This document shows positions 1-6,424 of a stretch of DNA of 30,085 nt, in pieces. A program made the translations under genes and the position numbers. The notes under the pieces are model-generated. The model was not told the origin of the DNA. It saw only the letters and a program-made list of their open reading frames with translations, and did no database searches. This DNA comes from a virus. Location of the stretch: positions 1-30,085 of the IMG/VR virus record IMGVR_UViG_3300023184_000386. One strand, written 5' to 3'. The stretch's first letter is position 1. Each line of letters starts with the position of its first letter.

Positions 1-144
1 GGGGGCAATTAACTTGAATATATCGGCGTTATCAACAACTGGATCAAACAGCCCAACGCACATTACCACTACCATCGACAACAAGATCAAGCAAAGAGTT
101 ACGCTAACCATCAAAATCACAATGAATAGCGTGTGTTCTTTCAC
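1..144 (-). CDS. Small membrane protein, truncated by window edge
   Basis: The reading frame starts at a GTG at 144 that overlaps the TGA of the preceding gene (GTGA) and stays open to base 1, giving 48 residues with no stop. After a short charged start (VKEH) comes a long hydrophobic stretch rich in V, L, I and M, residues about 5-33, then FDPVVDNADIFKLIAP. I infer one transmembrane helix. The gene is translationally coupled to the 56-aa protein before it. Its function is unknown. Its place among other tiny membrane proteins downstream of the fibre genes would suit a lysis (holin or spanin) role, but no sequence motif proves this. Confidence 0.6.
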   Translation of the reverse strand, partial: MKEHTLFIVILMVSVTLCLILLSMVVVMCVGLFDPVVDNADIFKLIAP

Positions 145-311
145 TTGTTACCCGGATCTGCCCGTCCAGCCGCACCCAGACCCAGTGCAGCCGCCAGACC
201 TTGCGCCAGCATTTGATACTGCGGCGGCACCATCGGGATGCCAACCGCAAACAGAATCCCCAGACCAGCAAGCGTCGAGGGTTCGCCAAACCGTTTCCTG
301 AGAAAGCCCAT
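141..311 (-). CDS. Small hydrophobic protein, possible holin-like
   Basis: This 56-aa protein starts MGFLRKRFGEPSTLAGLG at 311, with an AGGAG ribosome site six bases upstream that lies just after the TAG of the exported protein gene. Residues about 13-31 (LAGLGILFAVGIPMVPPQY) and 34-48 (MLAQGLAAALGLGAA) form two short hydrophobic segments after a basic N-terminus. That would suit a tiny phage membrane protein of class II holin type, which is an inference from size, charge and position. Its TGA overlaps the GTG start of the next gene. A longer shadow frame (104-334) lies over it but lacks a ribosome site and such a profile. Confidence 0.6.
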   Translation of the reverse strand: MGFLRKRFGEPSTLAGLGILFAVGIPMVPPQYQMLAQGLAAALGLGAAGRADPGNK

Positions 312-320
312 AATAGTCTC

Positions 321-845
321 CTAGAAGTTTCCACCTACGGGATTCAATACTCCAACTGGAGCATCGGTAATTATTGTAGTACCCGGCTTGATATGTCCAT
401 TTGTGAAGGGCGATTCGTTGATCGGGCCGTAGCAGGACGCAAGCTGTACACCGTTGGTTTTCTTCGCTTGCTTGTCGCAAATGAAACTCCACATATTGCT
501 CATGCCTTCTGTCTTGCTCAAGACAAAAGTCCGGTGAACCAACGGAGCCACGGCCCATGTGGGGGCTTGCGGGGCTTCTGTCACGGTAGAGAACAGACTC
601 CAGACCTTGCCGGGAGGCGCATCACAGGACTTATTCATCAACGCGCCATTCGCCACGCTGCGGCCCGTAAGTACCGGGCAGACTGCCATCCCCTCTTGAA
701 ACACTTTGCCCTTCACCGTTATCGTCTTGCCAGTAGGTGTGGAGCCAGACGCAGCGCAGAGCGCATATTCGCCATTACAGATCATCAGTTCTGTGGCAAA
801 TACGTTGACCGGAAGCAGCAAGAGGAGGAGCAGCTTTTTCATCAT
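321..845 (-). CDS. Exported six-cysteine phage protein of unknown function
   Basis: The 174-aa product begins MMKKLLLLLLLPVNVFATEL, a clear Sec signal peptide with a basic n-region, a poly-Leu h-region and a likely cleavage after VFA (about residue 17). The mature part of about 157 residues holds six cysteines (23, 30, 56, 74, 123, 138), an even number that could form three disulfides in the periplasm. There are no further membrane segments. I do not recognise a named domain. The start lies at two tandem ATGs that overlap the TGA of the upstream membrane protein gene, with an AAAGGA site. A phage protein sent to the periplasm could act in lysis, superinfection exclusion or envelope modification; the sequence does not decide between these. 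Confidence 0.8.
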   Translation of the reverse strand: MMKKLLLLLLLPVNVFATELMICNGEYALCAASGSTPTGKTITVKGKVFQEGMAVCPVLTGRSVANGALMNKSCDAPPGKVWSLFSTVTEAPQAPTWAVAPLVHRTFVLSKTEGMSNMWSFICDKQAKKTNGVQLASCYGPINESPFTNGHIKPGTTIITDAPVGVLNPVGGNF

Positions 846-1012
846 AGTCCTTTGATCGTCAGGTGGAGCAGCATGAGGATGATTGCACCCGCAATGCTGA
901 TGCCGATCTGTTCAATCCGCTTCAACCGGGCGCTGATAGATTCATACCGCAGTTCGCATACCGCCTCATGGGAGGTCAGGCGAACGTCGAGTTCGTTGGT
1001 GGTCGCCATCAT
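842..1012 (-). CDS. Small coiled-coil plus transmembrane protein (holin/XhlA-like architecture)
   Basis: This 56-aa frame starts at tandem ATGs (1012 and 1009) that overlap the TGA of the preceding gene, with a purine-rich AAAGAAGA just upstream. Residues 7-36 are charged and heptad-like (LDVRLTSHEAVCELRYESIS then ARLKRIEQ), and residues 37-53 (IGISIAGAIILMLLHLT) form one transmembrane helix near the C-terminus. Short N-terminal coil plus C-terminal helix is the layout of XhlA-type haemolysin/holin accessory proteins, so a lysis role is plausible but inferred. Its stop overlaps the start of the exported six-Cys protein, so the two are probably co-translated. Confidence 0.7.
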   Translation of the reverse strand: MMATTNELDVRLTSHEAVCELRYESISARLKRIEQIGISIAGAIILMLLHLTIKGL

Positions 1013-1167
1013 TCTTCTTTGACTACGGGTTTGGTCAGTTCTTCAATCCTACGCCCAGCCGCAGCCAGCAGCGCACGGAGATGCACGACCTCATTCAATG
1101 CTGTGTCCCGCTGCATCTGGACGGCTTGCACAATGTCCTGCGGCTCAGTCTTCAGTTCTTCGCTCAC
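1009..1167 (-). CDS. Small coiled-coil protein, unknown function
   Basis: This 52-aa protein starts at GTG 1167 (VSEELKTEPQDIVQAVQMQR), with a GTAAGGA site eight to nine bases upstream, and ends in a TGA that overlaps the ATG of the next gene. The composition is helical and acidic/polar. Residues 12-46 show a heptad pattern (IVQ, VQM, ALNEVVHLRALLAAAGRRIEEL) suggesting a coiled coil. There are no cysteines and no hydrophobic membrane segment. I do not recognise a function. Its tight coupling to the coiled-coil/TM protein downstream suggests the two products might interact. Confidence 0.65.
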   Translation of the reverse strand: MSEELKTEPQDIVQAVQMQRDTALNEVVHLRALLAAAGRRIEELTKPVVKEE

Positions 1168-1176
1168 GGTGTGTCC

Positions 1177-1359
1177 TTACGGGTGGGAGGATTTGTAGGC
1201 TTGGAAGTCGGCTTGCAGGGAGGCTACTGCTGAAAGATAGATAGACTCATCAACAAACTCAGGTACAAGCCCTTGCTCTGTGAGCATCGCTACGATGGTT
1301 TCTTGGCTCATGCCTTCGTAGGAAACAAGCCTACCGTCAAACCTAACAAACGATTTCAT
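1177..1359 (-). CDS. Small protein coupled to fibre gene, unknown function
   Basis: This 60-aa product begins MKSFVRFDGRLVSYEGMSQE. Its ATG overlaps the fibre gene stop in an ATGA arrangement, and the AAGGAG ribosome site lies inside the last codons of the fibre gene, which strongly supports the start. The sequence looks like a small mixed alpha/beta domain with a helical C-terminus (ESIYLSAVASLQADFQAYKS). There are no cysteines, signal peptide or membrane helix. No family is recognised. Coupling to a fibre gene would suit a fibre-assembly or virion accessory protein, but that is only context. Confidence 0.7.
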   Translation of the reverse strand: MKSFVRFDGRLVSYEGMSQETIVAMLTEQGLVPEFVDESIYLSAVASLQADFQAYKSSHP

Positions 1360-2993
1360 CGCCGTCTCCTTGCGCTAATTCTGCCAAAGGCTGTTGCTGT
1401 AGATATTGAAAAAGAAGCGTATCCGATTAAATAGTAGGTGGTAGTAGACGCAATTGACACTCTTGTCGTTGGGAACGTAAATGTGATGACGTTGGCTGGA
1501 ACTAACCCAGCCGCCCCATATGAAAATCGGGTCTCCTCTTCATATAGTCCGTTTAGAGTGTCATTTGTTGTACTTATGCCACCAGCAATAGCGGTAAACT
1601 TGGTTGTTGCCGCCATGTTAATTCCAACTATTCCGTATACGTCCCAATCACCGGCAGTAAGAGAAATGCTGGTAATTGTTTTTCCTGTAAATGCGCCTGT
1701 AGCATCGGTAAGTGAAACCGCAGAAACTACGTCAACAGATGAAGAAATTACTTCACCAACGCTCCCCGCTTGAGCATTATTATTAGTAGTTGTTCCCACT
1801 ATGCCGGTGGTTTGCCCCGGTGTGATAGTTCCCGTCACGCCGAGGGTGCCGGTCAAACTGGTGGATGCTGCGCCGAACAGGGCTACGGCCGCATTCGCTG
1901 CGGCTATAGTTACGGTATCAGCAGCGTTGCTGCCGAGGATCGCGTTGCGCGAACCGTTGAAATAAAGCCCCCTGTTGTCCGCGCCAGTCTTGAATCCGTT
2001 ACTTCCGCTCCCGGTTATGTCCCCCGTCACGCCGAGGGTGCCGGGGATGGTTACGGCACCTGCGGCGCTAATGGATAGTGCTAATAGATCAGCATCGCCC
2101 GTGGTGTGGACGTAGTTCGCGTATGTCGCCCCTGTCGCTTTATAGGCCCGGTCGATTACGTTGCCGCTGGCGTCGATAGATCGCGTCATCGACGCAGTGC
2201 TTGCCGCGTTGGTAAGCGTGTGCGAATAGCCAGTCGAAAGTGTGCTTGCTGGGCTTGATTGGGAAATGTTCCCACTCGCATTGATCGCCGCCATCGTGCT
2301 GGTGCCGGTCACGGAGAGGCCGGTACTGTTAATGACGACGGTGTTCGCATTTGCATTATTGGAGAATGTGAATGCTCCAGCATTAGTTAACGCGAAAGGA
2401 AAATAATACCCCCCGCTATTCATCCTAATTTTTAATGCGGTGGCCCCGCTATCCAGCCCGATTGACCCAACACTTGCGGCTTCTCCGTTTAGCCCAGCGC
2501 CTAAAGTAATTCCCGTTGTGCCGTTGTTAAACACCCCCGTTGTGCCAGTAAACGCCCCACTCGCGTTGATCGCCGCCATCGTGCTGGTGCCGGATGCGCT
2601 GATCGTCGTGAACGCGCCAGTATTAGCAGTGGTTGCCCCAACCGTTCCGTTGATGTTGATGCTGGCCGTGCCGGTCAGATTGGTGACGATTCCGGATGCA
2701 GGTGTGCCTAGAACGGGGGCAACAAGCGTCAACGTTGTACCGTTGGTTGTGGCTCCAGTAATGCCCGCCAATACCCCCGCATTGTTGTATTGAACCTGCG
2801 TGGTAGACCCTCCCGCTGGCCCAGCAGTTGCCCCAGCCAACAAGGTCACAACGCCCGAACTGTTCTTGTAATACAGTTTCCCGTCGTTTGTATTTAGCGC
2901 CAACTCGCCAGCGACAAGGTTCCCCGCAGAAGGAACGGCAGCGCCAGTGGCTGAATAGTACAGAGATATAGGTGTAAATCCACTGGCGGCCAT
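1356..2993 (-). CDS. Tail fibre-like protein with putative C-terminal receptor-binding domain
   Basis: This 545-aa protein is low in charge and rich in G, A, T, S and N. The N-terminal part (residues 1-55) carries GELALNTNDGKLYYKNSSG, typical of the attachment domain of phage fibres. Residues 95-110 (LGTPASGIVTNLTGTA) match a segment in the other fibre gene. TSTMAAINASG occurs twice (about 136-146 and 230-240) and GTLGVTG recurs (about 318 and 382), pointing to a repetitive shaft. Residues about 405-545 are different: a denser, beta-rich globular block (TSISLTAGDWDVYGIVGI and later STATAFGRISARR) that I take to be the distal, probably receptor-binding, tip. The ribosome site (AAGGAG) lies inside the end of the upstream homing endonuclease gene. 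Confidence 0.85.
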   Translation of the reverse strand: MAASGFTPISLYYSATGAAVPSAGNLVAGELALNTNDGKLYYKNSSGVVTLLAGATAGPAGGSTTQVQYNNAGVLAGITGATTNGTTLTLVAPVLGTPASGIVTNLTGTASININGTVGATTANTGAFTTISASGTSTMAAINASGAFTGTTGVFNNGTTGITLGAGLNGEAASVGSIGLDSGATALKIRMNSGGYYFPFALTNAGAFTFSNNANANTVVINSTGLSVTGTSTMAAINASGNISQSSPASTLSTGYSHTLTNAASTASMTRSIDASGNVIDRAYKATGATYANYVHTTGDADLLALSISAAGAVTIPGTLGVTGDITGSGSNGFKTGADNRGLYFNGSRNAILGSNAADTVTIAAANAAVALFGAASTSLTGTLGVTGTITPGQTTGIVGTTTNNNAQAGSVGEVISSSVDVVSAVSLTDATGAFTGKTITSISLTAGDWDVYGIVGINMAATTKFTAIAGGISTTNDTLNGLYEEETRFSYGAAGLVPANVITFTFPTTRVSIASTTTYYLIGYASFSISTATAFGRISARRRR

Positions 2994-2994
2994 A

Positions 2995-3693
2995 TTAGGC
3001 TCCTTGCTTGAGTTGTTTGCGCTTGGCCCAACTAGCTGCCACAGCCAATGAAAGTTTTGCTCTTGTTTCTAATTTGACAGGAGGCATTTTTTTTCCTAAG
3101 TGTGCTTTTGATAATTTTAATTTTGATTTGTCGGTATGTTTGTGACCAACGCGACCAATTAACGCATTTGAAATCTTTTTTCGAGTTTCAATGGATCTTT
3201 CCTTGCCCTGCCACGGCCCAGAGCAACCATTCTTAGTCTTTGAAATTTTCTTCTTTGTTTCTTCGCTATGAACTTTACCAAAGAAGTGATTCTTTTCACC
3301 AAGATGGGCATCATGCATTTTTTGTCTGGTTGCTTCTGAATGTTTAACGCCGCGCTTTAAATTTCCGTTGCGTTTTTTTTGTTTGTCAGATTGCTTGTAC
3401 CCAAAGACTCCATCCCCGCCCATAGTCAAGTTGTACCCTGACGGCACAATGGTGTTGTGCTGAATAATCAATTGCTTTTCAAGTTCTTTAAGGCTGTCAA
3501 CATCGGCAATTGCGGATGCTAAAACCGTAATTTCAAAGGACTCTTCCCCATACTTCTGAATTGCTTTTGCCAAAAGCTTGCCACAGCTATTTTTAGAAAA
3601 ACGATGCTCATACCAACGACGATTAACAGATCGTGTTGTTATCCCAATGTAACCCTTGCCATTGGACTTATTTTGAATCAAATATGCTTCCAT
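2995..3693 (-). CDS. GIY-YIG homing endonuclease with NUMOD3 repeats
   Basis: With the start at ATG 3693, overlapping the upstream fibre stop as TGATG, the protein is 232 aa. Residues 4-19 (YLIQNKSNGKGYIGIT) carry the GIY-YIG nuclease core, R25/R26 and the Glu in ELEKQLI (about 70-72) fit the catalytic Arg and Glu, and YNLTMGGDG (87-95) ends the domain. The rest holds repeated Lys-rich NUMOD3-type DNA-binding motifs (about 117-133, 142-156, 168-180, 185-200) with the SEETKKKIS pattern. The gene is visibly AT-richer, with long A/T runs, than both flanking fibre genes, a sign of independent mobility. It leaves the ribosome site of the downstream fibre gene in its own last codons, so expression of that gene survives. 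An upstream in-frame ATG at 3723 lies inside the fibre gene and is less likely. Confidence 0.93.
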   Translation of the reverse strand: MEAYLIQNKSNGKGYIGITTRSVNRRWYEHRFSKNSCGKLLAKAIQKYGEESFEITVLASAIADVDSLKELEKQLIIQHNTIVPSGYNLTMGGDGVFGYKQSDKQKKRNGNLKRGVKHSEATRQKMHDAHLGEKNHFFGKVHSEETKKKISKTKNGCSGPWQGKERSIETRKKISNALIGRVGHKHTDKSKLKLSKAHLGKKMPPVKLETRAKLSLAVAASWAKRKQLKQGA

Positions 3694-6074
3694 CAAAAAG
3701 TTCCGCCTGATATTCCTGACCAAACAGGCGCAGATGCACCTGCTGAAGTTAATACCTGCCCAGCAGTTCCTGCCGCAGTGAACGCAAAAGCCGTTCCAGT
3801 TCCATACGCGGATCCGCCAGCGGTGGCAGTGGCCGTGCTGTTCGTCCCGCCGTTTGCAATTGGCAGAACACCCGTAACCCCGGTGGTTAGAGGCAGACCA
3901 GTTGCGTTGGTTAGAAGGCCAGCAGAGGGCGTACCAATATTCGGCGTGGTCAGCGTAGGGCTGGCCTGCATGACGAACGTAGAACCCGTCCCCGTCTGGG
4001 CGGCTACAGAGGTCGCGTTGCCAACTGATGTGATTGGGCCAGTCAGGTTTGCGTTTGTCGTGACGTTTCCAGCGGTAAGTCCTGCCGCTGTTCCTGTCAA
4101 GTTCGTAGCGACACCACTTGACGGCGTGCCAAGAGCGCCACCGTTGACTACAAACGCTCCTGCGGTTCCGGTATTAACTCCAAGCGCGGTAACTACGCCA
4201 GTTCCTGTGGTCGTGGTGCTTGGCGCGACGCCAGCGCCGCCCCCAATCATCAAAGCATTCGCCGCCAGCAATGCAGATGAGGCCAGCGTCCCTGTGGCGG
4301 TGTAAGCCAGAATACCGCCAGAGGTTCCTGCGGTAAGCCCTGTCCCGCCATTAGCCACAGCCAAGGTTCCCGCAACAGTCACCGCGCCCGTAGTCGCCGT
4401 TGCTGGAGTCAGCCCCGTTGTGCCAAAGTTGATCGAACTCACCCCAGAGCCTGCACCTGAGAACTGCGCCCATGTGATTGCTGTGGTGCCTAACGTACCG
4501 CCAGCGTTAGATGTGCAAACCCAACCCGTATCGGCTAACGTGGTTCCGGTCTCAACGAAGACGTAGGCTCCCGGAACCTGCGCCCAAGTGTTCATGTCCG
4601 TTGTTCTTGTCCACGCACCAGAAGCACAAAGGTAGATGCCATTGTTTTGGGACAGCGTTTGGTTCTTTACCAGCACGCGGTCAGCCGCAACGATTGATAT
4701 GCCGTCAATCGTCTGCGCTCCAGACAATGTGATATCCACAGTCGTAGCCGCTACAACAGAGGCTTTGGTGTCCAACCCCTGCGCTATGGTGTCAACATAG
4801 CTCTTGTTGGCGATGTCGGTGGAACCAGAAGGCGTGGTGGAAATAGTCCCGGCGGTGACTGACAGGCTGGCAATCGTGCCAAGGCTGGTCAGCGAGGAAG
4901 CAGTAACCCCAGACGCCAAGGTATTCCCAGAAAGGGTTCCCGCTGGCGCAACGACTACCGCCGTGGTGATGCTGGTTGTCAAGCCTTTGGCATTGATGGT
5001 AATGACAGGAATCGCTGTGCTAGACCCTGTAGAGCCTGCCGAAGCAACTGTGGCAAGCGTAGTTGCGTTCCCTACTGACGTCACATCACCAGTCAAGTTG
5101 GCGTTTGTTGTTACCGTCCCAGCCGTCAGCCCTGCCGCAGTTCCCGTGATATTCGTTCCAACCAAAGCACTTGGAGTGCCTAGGGCGGGGGTTACTAAAA
5201 CGGGGGAGTTTGAAAGAACTACATTTGTTGTGCCAGTGCTTGTTGTAACCCCAGTGCCTCCGTTGGCCACCGCCAAGGTTCCAGCAACGGTGACAGCCCC
5301 AGTGGTCGATGTGGCGGGGGTCAGGCCAGTTGAACCAAAAGAAATTGAACTTACACCCGCGCCGCTGACAATTGAACCCCATGAGCCGTTCGCGTAGCCC
5401 TCAAATGTCGATGTGGTGGTGTTGTAGCGCAGCGTGCCGTTAGTGCTGGATCCCCGTTGCCCAGTAGTTCCTGCGGGAATAACTATCCCACCGGCTCCGG
5501 GTACAGTCGGGTCGCTGGAAATCGCGATGACGGGCGAATTGACAAAGTTTCCGTCCGTAACGTCAATCTGGCTCGTTGTCCCAAGTATTGTTCTAGTCGC
5601 GATGGTCGAGGAACTGTTAAGCGCCAGCACCCCTGTCCCAGTTGCCCCGGCAACCGCCAAAGCAACCCCAGTCAACGCAAAAGCAGGCGCACCCGTTACC
5701 CCGTCCCCGTTAGTGACGGACAATCCAGCGGTAGACGACGTCATCGTCCTTGCCGCAACCGTGTTGCTGGCGGTCTTGGCAATCATGCCCGTCCCAGCCG
5801 CTTCTAGGCTCCCAGAGGCTGCGTTGAGAGTTACCTGCAGGTATGACTGCGCCCCGCCATCCGTAAGCCCTACGCCCGTCCCTCCGGACAGCCTGCGGCT
5901 GTTTGCCAGCGTAGGCTCTTGGTTCAGCGTCAGGAAGGTCTGCGTCTGTATCGGCGACCCAGCAAGCGCCGCTGTGGTCGTCCGAACCGTGATGCCATTC
6001 TGCACCACGGGAACCAATTCTGTGCCCGTAATGGCCCCGGCAGAGGGGAGGTCGTTGATCGTTACGTTAGCCAT
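3693..6074 (-). CDS. Large tail fibre-like protein with internal repeats
   Basis: This 793-aa protein starts MANVTINDLPSAGAITGTEL; such an N-terminus is typical of fibre or tail-appendage proteins in podovirus-like environmental phages. It is nearly devoid of Cys and rich in T, G, A and S. Residues about 41-78 hold TQTFLTLNQEPTLANSRRLS and GTGVGLTDGGAQS, a recurrent fibre segment. Two blocks are duplicated: 240-278 with 544-582 (TTGAVTVAGTLAVANGGTG) and 298-340 with 648-690 (TGTAAGLTAG.VTTNANLTG). A distinct insert at 420-540 (ANKSYVDTIAQGLDTKASV, then DRVLVKNQTLSQNNGIYL) is a known recurring fibre module. The ATG overlaps the upstream stop as TAATG. The role is probably host attachment. Confidence 0.88.
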   Translation of the reverse strand: MANVTINDLPSAGAITGTELVPVVQNGITVRTTTAALAGSPIQTQTFLTLNQEPTLANSRRLSGGTGVGLTDGGAQSYLQVTLNAASGSLEAAGTGMIAKTASNTVAARTMTSSTAGLSVTNGDGVTGAPAFALTGVALAVAGATGTGVLALNSSSTIATRTILGTTSQIDVTDGNFVNSPVIAISSDPTVPGAGGIVIPAGTTGQRGSSTNGTLRYNTTTSTFEGYANGSWGSIVSGAGVSSISFGSTGLTPATSTTGAVTVAGTLAVANGGTGVTTSTGTTNVVLSNSPVLVTPALGTPSALVGTNITGTAAGLTAGTVTTNANLTGDVTSVGNATTLATVASAGSTGSSTAIPVITINAKGLTTSITTAVVVAPAGTLSGNTLASGVTASSLTSLGTIASLSVTAGTISTTPSGSTDIANKSYVDTIAQGLDTKASVVAATTVDITLSGAQTIDGISIVAADRVLVKNQTLSQNNGIYLCASGAWTRTTDMNTWAQVPGAYVFVETGTTLADTGWVCTSNAGGTLGTTAITWAQFSGAGSGVSSINFGTTGLTPATATTGAVTVAGTLAVANGGTGLTAGTSGGILAYTATGTLASSALLAANALMIGGGAGVAPSTTTTGTGVVTALGVNTGTAGAFVVNGGALGTPSSGVATNLTGTAAGLTAGNVTTNANLTGPITSVGNATSVAAQTGTGSTFVMQASPTLTTPNIGTPSAGLLTNATGLPLTTGVTGVLPIANGGTNSTATATAGGSAYGTGTAFAFTAAGTAGQVLTSAGASAPVWSGISGGTF
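4005..4133 (-). repeat. Fibre repeat B, copy 2
   Basis: Residues 648-690, core TGTAAGLTAGNVTTNANLTG then PITSVGNATSV. Here repeat A and repeat B are about 65 residues apart, so an extra segment lies between them. Confidence 0.85.
4329..4445 (-). repeat. Fibre repeat A, copy 2
   Basis: Residues 544-582 of the large fibre protein, the partner of repeat A copy 1. Flanking residues differ only slightly (SINFGTTGLTPATA against SISFGSTGLTPATS). Confidence 0.85.
5055..5183 (-). repeat. Fibre repeat B, copy 1
   Basis: Residues 298-340, core TGTAAGLTAGTVTTNANLTG then DVTSVGNATTL. It follows repeat A copy 1 after about 20 residues. Confidence 0.85.
5241..5357 (-). repeat. Fibre repeat A, copy 1
   Basis: Residues 240-278 of the large fibre protein. 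The core TTGAVTVAGTLAVANGGTG is identical to copy 2 in protein, while the DNA differs at many third positions. Confidence 0.85.
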
Positions 6075-6424
6075 TACGTCGAAGAGGGCGTGACAAGCAC
6101 CCCTTCCAAGTTGCCATTATTCTGAACAATCCCACCACTCGTGTCGGTCGAGATAATTGCACCTCCGTAACCTCCGGTTATCAGGTTATTCGGATTCGTC
6201 GCAACGCTTACGTCAGGACGAGGGAACCGAATCGTAATCCTTTCGGTCGGCCTCGCAGGGAGCCTGTACGGATCTTTTTCGTCAGCGCACCCTTGACCAC
6301 AGACTCTCAATCCGGGAAAGTTTGGGTCGTTTCTCGCTTCGGCGTGCGGACGTTTCATTTTGCATCGGTCACAAATAAATATTGCAATGTCCGAAAATCC
6401 AAGCGTGTCAAGAAATCTTGGCAT
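6074..6424 (-). CDS. Small virion-region protein with zinc-knuckle-like cysteines
   Basis: This 116-aa protein lies between the adaptor and the large fibre gene. Residues 14-50 contain ICDRC (18/21) and VCGQGC (42/46), two Cys pairs that could bind zinc, followed by DPYRLPARPTERITIRFPRP (51-70). The C-terminal half is Gly/Asn/Thr rich and beta-like. I recall proteins of this plan beside fibre genes in other phages, but no function is established that I can name. Its ATG at 6424 abuts the adaptor stop and its TAA overlaps the fibre ATG (TAATG), so the three are likely co-translated. A tail or neck structural role is inferred from context. Confidence 0.75.
   Translation of the reverse strand: MPRFLDTLGFSDIAIFICDRCKMKRPHAEARNDPNFPGLRVCGQGCADEKDPYRLPARPTERITIRFPRPDVSVATNPNNLITGGYGGAIISTDTSGGIVQNNGNLEGVLVTPSST

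Noticed and set aside
104-334. Minus-strand 76-codon frame in place of the 56-aa gene at 141-311
   Set aside because: It lacks a ribosome site and is Trp/Arg-rich; the 141-311 frame has AGGAG, a sensible membrane profile and coupling.
201-1022. 273-codon plus-strand frame over the small left-end genes
   Set aside because: It overlaps five minus-strand genes that have ribosome sites and stop/start coupling; its own composition is not protein-like.
3080-3400. Runs of eight A (minus strand) in the homing endonuclease gene as programmed frameshift sites
   Set aside because: The frame is intact through both runs, no alternative frame of use is seen, and such runs are expected in an AT-rich gene.
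1356-6074. A single fibre gene split by the homing endonuclease
   Set aside because: Both fibre frames have complete ends: the upstream one has a natural stop and the downstream one a typical fibre N-terminus with its own ribosome site. They are better read as two genes.
4804-6093. Plus-strand frames opposite the large fibre gene
   Set aside because: They encode Val/Pro/Ala-rich strings, the mirror of Thr/Gly/Ala codons in the fibre gene.
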